A program made the translations under genes and the position numbers. From Euryarchaeota archaeon UBA495 (GTDB lineage: Archaea; Thermoplasmatota; Poseidoniia; Poseidoniales; Poseidoniaceae), in the NCBI GenBank assembly GCA_002496845.1, contig DALQ01000085.1:1-15498 (forward strand): 15,498 nucleotides of DNA, given 5' to 3'. Below the pieces are notes generated by a model. That model was not told the origin of the DNA. It was given only the letters and a program-made list of their open reading frames with translations, and ran no database searches. This document shows positions 1 to 7,548 of the stretch, in pieces (within the stretch, counting starts at the first letter, position 1; each line of letters starts with the position of its first letter).

Positions 1-794
1 CCTTCGAAGCACCAGTCTTCTGGAGATTCGCCGCAGTAATCGGGAACGGTCGGGTCCTTCGCGAAGGAGATGTAATCGGTGGCATCGCCGGTGCTGTGTT
101 CAGCCAAGCAGCGGAGGGAACCGATGTACTTGTGATAGGGCGTGCCGCTGGAGGGAATGGACGAATCCTCGGAGAAGTGGTTGCGGACCGTGTCGGTCAA
201 GGAATCAATCGTGTCCGGGTCACCGACCACTTCGACGTAGCCGTTGCTGATCATGAAACCCATTGGAAGCAGCATTCCAGAACTGCCCAGGGCAGAGGTG
301 TGGCACGACACCTTGCCTTCCATCAGGGCGAAGGGGTCGGTGTCAGGGTCATCGTCAAGATCGGCCTGAGCGATGTCCGAATCCACGTGGACCCATGCGA
401 TCGCCTTGTAGAAGGGACGACCGTCTGCCTTTTGTTCGGCAGCAAGCACTTCGAGACCATGAGTCTGCCAGCTGAGCCATGCAGCTCCGCCGTCCATGAA
501 TCCGATGTCAGCGTGCCCGAACCGCAGGGCTTCGATGGCGCCTGCAGCGCTGGTCACGGGGTAAATCTCAACCTCCATGTCCAGGAGTTCGGCGAGACGA
601 TCTGCGAATTCTTGAGGGCTCTCCTCCGTGTTCTGGTACTCTTCTTTGGTCTCGAAAGCAATCGTCAAACAGTTGTCTTGGTCTTCGCAGGTGGGGAAGC
701 TGGCCGAGTTGGAAAGGCAGCCCGAAAGTCCTGCTGAAACCATGACGAGGCACATCAGGAGGGCGTGAGCGGCGGGAAATGCGGTGCGAATCAT
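1..794 (-). CDS. PhnD-like ABC transporter substrate-binding lipoprotein (C-terminus cut off)
   Basis: Partial gene: 264 residues are visible from an ATG at 794, and the frame runs off the left edge. Residues 1-25 form a lipoprotein signal peptide ending in the lipobox LSGC, with Cys26 as the likely lipid anchor. The mature part reads like a periplasmic-binding-protein fold of the phosphate/phosphite/phosphonate (PhnD) type: the stretch GAIEALRFGHADIGFMDGG (85-103) matches the usual pattern in which the protein monitors a ligand site. SALGSSGMLLPMGFMI (167-182) matches the conserved Ser/Gly-rich anion-binding loop followed by a Pro. The family delivers oxyanions or organophosphonates to an ABC importer outside the membrane. 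No permease or ATPase for it is visible; they would lie beyond the left edge. It is divergent from the iron operon and shares its control region, so co-regulation is possible. The ligand cannot be told from sequence. Confidence 0.8.
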   Translation of the reverse strand, partial: MIRTAFPAAHALLMCLVMVSAGLSGCLSNSASFPTCEDQDNCLTIAFETKEEYQNTEESPQEFADRLAELLDMEVEIYPVTSAAGAIEALRFGHADIGFMDGGAAWLSWQTHGLEVLAAEQKADGRPFYKAIAWVHVDSDIAQADLDDDPDTDPFALMEGKVSCHTSALGSSGMLLPMGFMISNGYVEVVGDPDTIDSLTDTVRNHFSEDSSIPSSGTPYHKYIGSLRCLAEHSTGDATDYISFAKDPTVPDYCGESPEDWCFE

Positions 795-812
795 GGCCCC
801 CCCACACAAGAC

Positions 813-822
813 CTCTTTTTAG
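813..822 (-). promoter_or_regulatory. TATA-like box of the PhnD-like gene
   Basis: On the minus strand this reads CTAAAAAGAG, centred about 24 bases upstream of the ATG at 794. That spacing would put transcription start at or next to the start codon, the leaderless arrangement common in archaea. The match to a TATA box is weak. It overlaps the dyad at 818-833, so a protein bound there would block it. Confidence 0.3.
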
Positions 823-833
823 GAATTCCGAAA
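818..833. promoter_or_regulatory. 16-base palindrome, possible operator (left)
   Basis: TTTAGGAATTCCGAAA is a palindrome with one mismatched pair (A821/G830) around a perfect GGAATTCC core. Its right half also forms an exact inverted repeat with bases 843-849 (TCCGAAA at 827-833, TTTCGGA at 843-849, nine bases between). The octamer TTTTTAGG overlaps its left end (816-823) and recurs at 885-892. It lies over the probable promoter of the minus-strand gene. Dyads with TTAGG-like halves are typical of DtxR/IdeR-type iron repressors, but the assignment here is inference. Confidence 0.4.
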
Positions 834-853
834 TATCCCTGTTTTCGGACATC

Positions 854-871
854 CTTAACCAAGTGGCTAAG
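854..871. promoter_or_regulatory. 18-base palindrome upstream of the iron operon, possible iron-responsive operator
   Basis: CTTAACCA-AG-TGGCTAAG: two eight-base arms, seven of eight positions complementary (only A858/C867 fails), around a two-base centre. It ends 62 bases before the FEA1-like ATG and about 31 bases before its TATA-like box. The TTA...TAA edges and GC-rich inner arms resemble DtxR/IdeR boxes in general form but are not a consensus match. Because the downstream operon is about iron, an iron-dependent repressor or activator site is the simplest reading. Confidence 0.45.
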
Positions 872-902
872 AGGGGTTTTGCTATTTTTAGGGCAAACGA
901 AA

Positions 903-912
903 CATTATATTC
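903..912 (+). promoter_or_regulatory. TATA-like box of the iron operon
   Basis: CATTATATTC is centred about 26-27 bases before the ATG at 934. With archaeal TATA-to-start spacing, transcription would begin at the start codon itself. This fits the absence of any Shine-Dalgarno-like sequence before that ATG. Confidence 0.5.
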
Positions 913-933
913 AGGTGCTGATTCGGCCCGACC

Positions 934-2199
934 ATGACGAAGACACTTCGTGCACTTGCCCTGACCCTGACTTTGCTCCTGGCTTCCCTTGCGGGTTGCG
1001 TTGCAGAAGAAGAAGAAACGACCGAAACTCCTGCCGAGGAAACCAAGCCTGCGTTCTTGGACACCGCTGACGCAGGGTACACCTACGCCTCGAACGTGGA
1101 CAACCACCGTTCGCTGATGCTGGACCTCTGCGACATCAAGACCGCAGCCAGCGAAAGCGACTGGGACACGGCCACCATGATTTACATGAACGGCAAGAAC
1201 GCTCAGAAGGACGACGGTTCCTTCCGCACGCTCGCTGGATTCGCAGCCGCCTCCGGCAAGAACCACAACTACGACGCATACCACGGCATGGACGGCGCCA
1301 TCGGCGCCCACATCATGAGCGCGCTCAACGGTGACGGCGACTTCGCCGGCACCTCGGACACCGTCCGCTACCAAGGCATCGCCAAGCTGACCGTCAACAT
1401 GGGCATGGTCGGCTACACGATCCACGAGATCAACTCCGCTGTTGCCAAGGCTGACGCCGGCAACATCGACGACGACACCGGTGCACCTCACAACTGGGAC
1501 GAAGGCTGGGCCTTCTTCCACGGACCGGATGAGCACTACGACTGCTCTCCTGCCAAGGTCATGGAGAAGCGCGCCAGCGACTTCGGCACGGCTGACGCTG
1601 ACGGCGTTGCGGCCACCTTCAAGGCCACCGAGCAAGCCATGGTCGACGGACTCGCCGCCCTCCAAGCTGGCGACGAAGCTGGCTACGACGCTGCCGCCGA
1701 GACCGTGGTGAAGAACATCATCATCACCTACTCCCAAGCGACGCTGAAGTACACCTCCAAGATGGACAACGCCGATTCCGGCGCCAAGTACCAGGCTGAG
1801 GGCTACGCCTTCTGGAAGGCCATCGAGGCCTACGCGGCCCCCTACACCGACGGCTGCTACAACATGGCCGTTCACAAGGTCTTCATGATGGGCGACATCG
1901 ATGCAGCCGCTTGTGACGCCTTCATCTGGACCAACGGATCCATGGACAGCACCGGCACCAACGACACCTGCTACAACACCGTGACCCACCAAGTGTCCAC
2001 GGACGTCAGCAACGAGACCGAGTGCGACGGCTACGCGGCCATGTACTTCCAGGACATGTACGGCGCCCAGAAGATCAACGAGATCCTCAACTTGCAGGAC
2101 GCGACCCAACTCGGCACGTCCTACGACGTTGCGCCTCACCTCGCACACGTCTGGGCCCACTACGGCATCACGGCCGCCGACATCGGCGCCATGAGCTGA
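934..2199 (+). CDS. FEA1-like iron-assimilation lipoprotein
   Basis: 421 residues. Residues 1-21 are a lipoprotein signal peptide (lipobox LAGC, lipid anchor Cys22), then an acidic Glu/Thr linker to about residue 40. The rest resembles the Fea1/H43 family (low-iron-inducible periplasmic protein), best known from green algae, where it promotes iron uptake outside the cell. Recognisable landmarks are the HEIN motif (164-167), WDEGWAFFHG (188-197), EKRASDFGT (211-219) and AEGYAFWKAI (288-297), the two E-G-W/Y-A-F elements suggesting a two-fold helical build. Six further cysteines (66, 204, 308, 327, 346, 364) could form disulfides. It is the first gene of the iron operon, 52 bases before the next. 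Codon use is extreme: every Asn I checked is AAC and every Lys AAG, unlike the genes downstream, which suggests very high expression. The family call rests on remembered motif spacing. An imelysin-like iron protein is the main alternative. Confidence 0.65.
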   Translation: MTKTLRALALTLTLLLASLAGCVAEEEETTETPAEETKPAFLDTADAGYTYASNVDNHRSLMLDLCDIKTAASESDWDTATMIYMNGKNAQKDDGSFRTLAGFAAASGKNHNYDAYHGMDGAIGAHIMSALNGDGDFAGTSDTVRYQGIAKLTVNMGMVGYTIHEINSAVAKADAGNIDDDTGAPHNWDEGWAFFHGPDEHYDCSPAKVMEKRASDFGTADADGVAATFKATEQAMVDGLAALQAGDEAGYDAAAETVVKNIIITYSQATLKYTSKMDNADSGAKYQAEGYAFWKAIEAYAAPYTDGCYNMAVHKVFMMGDIDAAACDAFIWTNGSMDSTGTNDTCYNTVTHQVSTDVSNETECDGYAAMYFQDMYGAQKINEILNLQDATQLGTSYDVAPHLAHVWAHYGITAADIGAMS

Positions 2200-2251
2200 G
2201 GCTGGCAAAGCGTCACAACGCATACGCGTCCCAAAACGGAGGCCATGAGCA

Positions 2252-4582
2252 ATGGAGCGTCGCGCCATGCGCGCGCTCCTGCTCATGGTCGTCCTTTTGG
2301 GATCGCTGCTCAGCACAACAGTCGCAGCAAACGACTCCACAGAGACCTTCACCATCACCGGTGACGCACTGTTGGAAAACGGCCAGCCTGCTGGCACGTC
2401 TTACGTGCGGCTTGACGACCAAGGGTCTGTGTCGACCAACAACGGCGCGTACGTCATTGAAGGCGTGACGCCTGGGAGACACACCCTCCGCACCTACTTC
2501 ATGAACGACGGCCACGTTGCCGTTTACCGTGAAATCATGGTGACGGGCGACATGACCGTGGACTTCATGATCGGTCAAAACGTGGTGACAGCTTCGTTGA
2601 GCAACGCAGACAGCAACGCCGCGAATGCAACCCTCCGGACGCCCAGTACGCCATGGAGTGCGGCAAACGGGTGGGCTGAATTTGGCCCTTACCCACACGA
2701 CACAATGGTTGAAATTCACGCCCAATTCGATGACGGCACGCAAGCATCGCATGCAATTTTGATGGATGGCGGCAAAATAGGCGAGCCTTGGCGAAACCAC
2801 ATCCCCATCTCGGAGGGATCTACCGGAGTCTACGGCTACGTCCATGATCAGCTTGGCGGCCCTGTTCCCAACATCGACGTGGTTTCAGGAAATCACTCGT
2901 CACGCACGGATGCCACCGGCTTCTACACGATGCAGGGGCTAGAAATCAACGTCAGCCACACGTTTGCATACACCCAGCAGGGGCTCGAGGTGGCATCGAA
3001 CAACAGCGCTGTTTTCCACGGGGATTCAGGATGGATGAACATCAGCCTCGAACGAACCCTGACGCTGCCTGGGAATGTGTCCTTCACGACCGTACCTGCA
3101 ATTGTGCCAATGGAACCCTTCAGGGTCGAGTGGACGCAGGCGCCTCATGCCACGCGCTACGTGCTCACCCTCGGCGACGTCCCAATGTACGACGGCCCCT
3201 CAACTGGGTTCACCTTCACGCCTCAAACCGATGGAGAACACCGCTTTGGCCTACAAGCCGTCAACCCAAACGGGTCGACCTCGGCCTATCAGGATCTTTT
3301 GATGGTGGTCTTGCCTGAGCAAGATGAAAACGGATATTGGACCGCGGGCATGAGCTGGACCTATGACCAGACCTACACCCCGGCCGCGCGAGATGGAGTG
3401 CTGCGGCGCACCTACACGTGCTTGGGTTCTGAAACAATCACCGACGCGTTTGGCGAGGAACGTCCAGCCTACGTGGTGAACGTTGAGGATCCGAGGTACA
3501 TGCCCGATGAACGGTCGATGCGTTGGGTCGATCAACAGTCACTGTTGACCATCAGGAGCTATTGGGCCGACGACCCCTCAAGTTCCAACCAATTCACCGA
3601 TGCCTCTTCCGGGTGGGGTTTTACCACCAGTACCGGAGCAAGCACATCCCTAATGGAAGACCCAAGTTCGTTGTGGTTCAATCGAACGACCATCATTGGT
3701 GTCCCAGGGCATCCAAACGGATACACGGACACAAACAGCAGCGTGCTGGTTGAACACAACGTCAGCGTGACCACGCCTGCTGGCACATTCATCACCACCA
3801 AGTACACCATCACCGACCTCAACGACGGCGTCGTGTCATGGGAATTGTACTACAACGCGACCGTGCGAAACCATGTCAAAGTGGTCGATCGACTACCCGG
3901 CACCCACTCGGAAATGGTCGAAAGGGTTCTGGTCAGCTACGATGTACCGACGGAGCCTGTGTTCATCACAGAGTCTGGCCAGATTATGACCAAGGAAACG
4001 ACCGTTCAGTGGGGGGCCTTCCCCGGAGCGACGGAGTACGTACTGCTCCAAAACGGCGTCGAGGTCTACACTGGAAACGCCACAAACGCGACGGTCACAG
4101 ACCTCAATGATGGAAATTACGCGTTCCACCTGCGCGCAATCATGGACGATGGGCGCCAGTTGGACGCCGAAGAATTGGTGCTGGAGGTGGCCTATGAAAG
4201 CCTACCACCAACCCTCGCAAATTCCACGGGCACCGCCACGCGAGGCGATACGGTTGATCTCGCATGGACGCATGAACGCGGTGTCGAATACATGCTCTTG
4301 CATGAAAAGCCCAGTGGGGCATCGGAGACCACAAGCGACCTCGTGGACCTCACATGGTCTGTGGAGGTCAATGAGAACGGGCGACACCGGTTCCGGGTCA
4401 AGGCCATCGAGGCAGACGGCACCACCTCAGACTGGTCAGACTCTGTTGTCGTGCTGGTCGAGGAAGGCGAAGGGGCTTCAAGCCGCAGCATTGGGGAAAA
4501 CAACCCATGGCTGTTGGCAGCATGCGTGCTTGTCTTCGTGGCCATTGGTCTGCAACTTCTTCTCAGGGGGCGACCTGATTGA
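2252..4582 (+). CDS. Modular surface protein with carboxypeptidase-regulatory-like and fibronectin-III-like domains and a C-terminal anchor
   Basis: 776 residues. A signal peptide (about 1-26) is followed by a CarboxypepD-regulatory-like beta domain (about 28-105, with the typical ...GAYVIEGVTPGRHTLR... turn), a second such domain (about 190-268, ending TDATGFYTMQGLEI), and a fibronectin-III-like domain (about 270-355). Next is an unassigned beta-rich domain of about 200 residues (360-560) containing TTPAGTFITTKY, then two more Ig/FnIII-like domains (about 565-650 and 650-735). A single membrane helix (about 751-771) and a short basic tail end the protein, so it is displayed outside and held at the membrane. 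GGAGG lies nine bases before the ATG; Met6 is an alternative start. It sits between the FEA1-like gene and the ABC importer, and its stop overlaps the next start. Its role is unknown: a ligand-handling or scaffold protein of the iron system is a guess from position only. Confidence 0.75.
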   Translation: MERRAMRALLLMVVLLGSLLSTTVAANDSTETFTITGDALLENGQPAGTSYVRLDDQGSVSTNNGAYVIEGVTPGRHTLRTYFMNDGHVAVYREIMVTGDMTVDFMIGQNVVTASLSNADSNAANATLRTPSTPWSAANGWAEFGPYPHDTMVEIHAQFDDGTQASHAILMDGGKIGEPWRNHIPISEGSTGVYGYVHDQLGGPVPNIDVVSGNHSSRTDATGFYTMQGLEINVSHTFAYTQQGLEVASNNSAVFHGDSGWMNISLERTLTLPGNVSFTTVPAIVPMEPFRVEWTQAPHATRYVLTLGDVPMYDGPSTGFTFTPQTDGEHRFGLQAVNPNGSTSAYQDLLMVVLPEQDENGYWTAGMSWTYDQTYTPAARDGVLRRTYTCLGSETITDAFGEERPAYVVNVEDPRYMPDERSMRWVDQQSLLTIRSYWADDPSSSNQFTDASSGWGFTTSTGASTSLMEDPSSLWFNRTTIIGVPGHPNGYTDTNSSVLVEHNVSVTTPAGTFITTKYTITDLNDGVVSWELYYNATVRNHVKVVDRLPGTHSEMVERVLVSYDVPTEPVFITESGQIMTKETTVQWGAFPGATEYVLLQNGVEVYTGNATNATVTDLNDGNYAFHLRAIMDDGRQLDAEELVLEVAYESLPPTLANSTGTATRGDTVDLAWTHERGVEYMLLHEKPSGASETTSDLVDLTWSVEVNENGRHRFRVKAIEADGTTSDWSDSVVVLVEEGEGASSRSIGENNPWLLAACVLVFVAIGLQLLLRGRPD

Positions 4583-5682
4583 GTGGACCTGAACCTCGCA
4601 AGGCATTGGCTGCGATACAAATCGTGGTGCTACTCGTCCTCGGGTACGCGATGCTCAACGTCTTCAGCGACTCCCGAAATGCAGAAGAAGACGGCACAAT
4701 CGTCATCACAGACACGACCGGCGAGGTGCACGCATTCGATGCACCACCGGATCGAATTGTGCTCTCCAATACCTTCGGAGCAACCGCGATGCGGATGCTC
4801 GATGCGGACATGAGCTCCGTGGTTGGAGTGAGCGGAGATTTTGATGACGAGGCCTTGTGGCCCGAATTGGTTGACCGACCGTGGGTCCAGTTTTCCGCTC
4901 ATTCAGAAATCGACTTCGAGGCCTTGCTCGACGTCCGACCCGACGTGTATGTGGTGTTTGCAACCAACGGCATGGTTGATACGGCAGCCATTCGAGAGCG
5001 ATTGGCCCCAATGGGAATCGACGTTGTCGCATTTGATTTCTACAAGTACGACGCGCTGCGGGAAGAATTCAAACAGCTGGCCATCATGCTCGATCGGATG
5101 GACAGTTATGAGGAGTTGATGCAGGAATTCGACGAAATCGAAGCCGACATGGCCGTGGCTCTGGAAGGTCTCGAAGATTCCGAACGGCCTGCAGTGGTGA
5201 TGGAACATCACGCTTCCTTGACCCGTGACCCAGTGGTGTTGACCGGTTCATCCCAATGGGACGACATCATTCGAATCGCAGGAGGAACAAACGTGTTCAG
5301 CGACCTACCTGGTCACACCACACACGTCGACATGGAAGCCATCCTCGATGCCGACCCCGAGGTGATGATGTTTGACGGCATTACGTTTGAGCTCGGTTTC
5401 AACATGGACGACCCGAAGGGCGGGTGCGGCGAACATTTCAACCTCATTCAGAGCCGGCCTGGCTTCGACTCCATGCAGGCCATCGAAGAGGAACGCATGC
5501 TGATTTTTTCGGGCTCCTTTGCCGGCCCAATGATGATCCACGGGCTGCCCTTCATCGCTGAGCAATTCCACCCAGAACGCTTCGATGAAGGGACTGGAGC
5601 TGCCCTGTTGGACAGCTTTTACGCCGACCATTTTGCAGTGGATCGCGACGGCACATTCCTATGCAAGATGACAGGTGAGTAA
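4579..5682 (+). CDS. FecB/BtuF-type iron-complex or haem ABC substrate-binding protein, membrane-anchored
   Basis: 367 residues from a TTG at 4579 that overlaps the upstream stop (TTGA). This start is preferred because it keeps an N-terminal membrane helix (about 13-29), which replaces the usual lipobox as anchor. The domain from about residue 40 is a class III periplasmic-binding fold (Peripla_BP_2): GTIVITDTTGEVHAFDAPPD at the start, RIVLSNTFGATAMRMLDA, then FEALLDVRPDVYVVF (113-127), a long linking helix, and a second lobe with IIRIAGGTNVFSDL and VDMEAILDADPEVMMFD. Proteins of this class bind siderophores, haem or cobalamin and hand them to FecCD-type importers. The permease and ATPase follow directly, completing the importer. 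The neighbours (FEA1-like, HugZ-like) favour an iron complex or haem as ligand, but cobalamin cannot be excluded from sequence. Confidence 0.85.
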   Translation: MSGPEPRKALAAIQIVVLLVLGYAMLNVFSDSRNAEEDGTIVITDTTGEVHAFDAPPDRIVLSNTFGATAMRMLDADMSSVVGVSGDFDDEALWPELVDRPWVQFSAHSEIDFEALLDVRPDVYVVFATNGMVDTAAIRERLAPMGIDVVAFDFYKYDALREEFKQLAIMLDRMDSYEELMQEFDEIEADMAVALEGLEDSERPAVVMEHHASLTRDPVVLTGSSQWDDIIRIAGGTNVFSDLPGHTTHVDMEAILDADPEVMMFDGITFELGFNMDDPKGGCGEHFNLIQSRPGFDSMQAIEEERMLIFSGSFAGPMMIHGLPFIAEQFHPERFDEGTGAALLDSFYADHFAVDRDGTFLCKMTGE

Positions 5683-6724
5683 CGTGGAAGATGTGGCCGA
5701 AGCCTATCTTCACGGGCAGCGGCAACGCATGCTCTTTCTTCTGATGGCATCGGTCATGACGGCCGTTGGCGCCATCCTCGCGATGGGGTTTGGGTCATCT
5801 GAAAACCTCTCCATGCGGTCCACGCTTGGGATTCTTTTCGGATTCCAATCGGCTGAAGGGCTCCAAATGGAAATCCTGGTCAATTTGCGGCTACCACGTG
5901 TGCTCATCGCGCTGGTGGGAGGGGCCGCACTTGCGATGGCAGGCACGATGATGCAAGGGGCCCTCGGGAACCCGCTTGTTTCGCCCCTCACCTTGGGCGT
6001 CGCATCGGGTGCTGGCCTTGGGGCCGCTCTTGCCATCGTGCTTGATATCACGATTTTTGGATTGGCGGAATTTGCGATCCTTGGAAACGCATTCATCTTC
6101 GCCATGCTTGTGGTCGCCTTCATCGTCAAGCTCGGCGACATGTCAACCGTCACCAGTGAATCCTACATTTTGGTCGGCATTGCGATCACGTTCATCGCTG
6201 GAGCCATCATCCAGACCATGACATACTTCGCGACCGATGCGGAAATCTCCCAACTCACACACTGGAGTTTCGGCAGTTTGTCGCGACCTAATCTCGCGCA
6301 AGCGATCTTAATCGGTTTGACTATCCTTTCCTTCATGCCATTTGGCATGGTGGCAGCGTGGGATCTGAACACCCTCGCGGTGGGTGGCGACGATTTTGCC
6401 GCGTCGACTGGTGTCGACCCTCGGAAAACCCGCCGGTCCATCCTCATCCTTTCTGCAACCATGACGGCTGTGGTCATTGCCTTCACGGGCATCATTGGAT
6501 TCCTTGGATTGGTTGCTCCGCACATCTCACGGATTTTGGTCGGCAACGACTACCGTGTTTTGATCCCCACCTCGGCGGTCATGGGCGCAGCGGTCCTCCT
6601 CGTGGCAGACACCATCGGCCGGACCCTGTTCGCACCAATCGTACTCCCAGTTGGCATAATGCTCTCCATCTTGGGAGGACCATTTTTCCTCTACCTGTTG
6701 ATGCTTCGGAGGAAAAGCCTGTGA
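5675..6724 (+). CDS. FecCD-family ABC transporter permease
   Basis: 349 residues, the usual length for this family, mostly membrane helices. Diagnostic motifs are RLPRVLIALVGGAALAMAG (72-90), GNPLVSPLTLGVASGAGLGA (98-117) and, near the C-terminal third, GIIGFLGLVAPHISRILVG, which is the cytoplasmic loop that couples to the ATPase. It forms the membrane channel of an iron-siderophore, haem or cobalamin importer, presumably as a homodimer since only one permease gene is present. The GTG start at 5675 lies inside the end of the binding-protein gene (8-base overlap); a second GTG nine bases further on (5684) is equally possible. Its stop overlaps the ATPase start. No odd features were seen. Confidence 0.92.
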   Translation: MSNVEDVAEAYLHGQRQRMLFLLMASVMTAVGAILAMGFGSSENLSMRSTLGILFGFQSAEGLQMEILVNLRLPRVLIALVGGAALAMAGTMMQGALGNPLVSPLTLGVASGAGLGAALAIVLDITIFGLAEFAILGNAFIFAMLVVAFIVKLGDMSTVTSESYILVGIAITFIAGAIIQTMTYFATDAEISQLTHWSFGSLSRPNLAQAILIGLTILSFMPFGMVAAWDLNTLAVGGDDFAASTGVDPRKTRRSILILSATMTAVVIAFTGIIGFLGLVAPHISRILVGNDYRVLIPTSAVMGAAVLLVADTIGRTLFAPIVLPVGIMLSILGGPFFLYLLMLRRKSL

Positions 6725-7548
6725 CCGATATGCTCCTTCAAGCGACGAACCTGCGCTTTGCGTGGGGCGATCGTCCGGTGTTGGAAGGGGTTGACCTCGA
6801 GGTCCACAGCGGCGAAGTCGTCGCCTTGCTGGGTCGAAACGGTGCGGGTAAAACCACACTTTTGCGGATGCTAAACGGCCTGCTCACCCCGCAAGGAGGC
6901 GAAGTGCTCGTCGGCGGAGATGCCTTGGGAATGATGGGGCTTACGGAACGTGCAAAACGCACAGCTTACGTTCCACAAAGCATCACAAGCGCCTTCCCGA
7001 TGCGGGTGATTGACGTCGTCTTGTTGGGTCGCCGGCCACACGTGACGTGGCGATTGAGCGATTACGATGTCCAGGTCGCCACGGATACCCTCAAGATGCT
7101 TGGGCTCAATGAATTCGCCTTCCGCCGGTTCACGGAACTCTCCGGCGGTGAACGTCAGCAGGTGATCTTAGCAAAGGCCATGGCGCAGGAGGCTGGCGTG
7201 CTGCTGCTCGATGAACCCACAAGCGACCTCGATCTCAACAACCAAATTGGGGTGATGAAGCGTATTCGCAGCGTGGTCGATACCGATGAAAAGCGTGGAG
7301 CAGTCATCGTGATGCACGACCTGAACATCGCTGCGGGTTTTGCCAATCGTGTTGTGCTTCTCCATGAAGGAAAGGTTGAGGCCGTAGGCTCACCGCGCGA
7401 TGTGCTCACGAAAGAAAATTTGGCCAAGGTTTTCATGGTCAACTGCACGGTTGATGAGGCACCGACGGATGGCCGACTGAGGATTCACGTGCACGACGAA
7501 GTAAAACCGTCGCTGCAAAATGAAAAGATCGAGGATGATGCACAATGA
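6721..7548 (+). CDS. FecE/BtuD-type ABC transporter ATPase
   Basis: 275 residues from a GTG at 6721 that overlaps the permease stop (GTGA); an ATG three codons later is the alternative. All ATPase motifs are intact: Walker A GRNGAGKTT (38-46), Q-loop Gln86, signature LSGGERQQ (140-147), Walker B VLLLDEP (160-166), D-loop SDLD, and H-loop His199 in VMHDLN. The sequence type, with YVPQ before the coupling region, matches the ATPases of iron-chelate, haem and cobalamin importers. It powers uptake through the permease just upstream. A charged tail of about 20 residues follows the fold. Its last codons overlap the start of the HugZ-like gene (ATGA), so the two are probably translationally coupled. 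A long in-frame extension upstream is antisense-like noise overlapping the permease and was not used. Confidence 0.93.
   Translation: MTDMLLQATNLRFAWGDRPVLEGVDLEVHSGEVVALLGRNGAGKTTLLRMLNGLLTPQGGEVLVGGDALGMMGLTERAKRTAYVPQSITSAFPMRVIDVVLLGRRPHVTWRLSDYDVQVATDTLKMLGLNEFAFRRFTELSGGERQQVILAKAMAQEAGVLLLDEPTSDLDLNNQIGVMKRIRSVVDTDEKRGAVIVMHDLNIAAGFANRVVLLHEGKVEAVGSPRDVLTKENLAKVFMVNCTVDEAPTDGRLRIHVHDEVKPSLQNEKIEDDAQ

Noticed and set aside
2210..2221. GCGT/ACGC mini-hairpin after the FEA1-like gene as a terminator
   Set aside because: Only four base pairs and no T-run; too weak to claim.
568..2397. Open frame of about 609 codons on the minus strand, opposite the FEA1-like gene
   Set aside because: It is a by-product of the C/G-ending codon bias of the plus-strand gene. 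Its sequence is low-complexity Val/Gly/His-rich, and it runs out of frame across the real PhnD-like gene.
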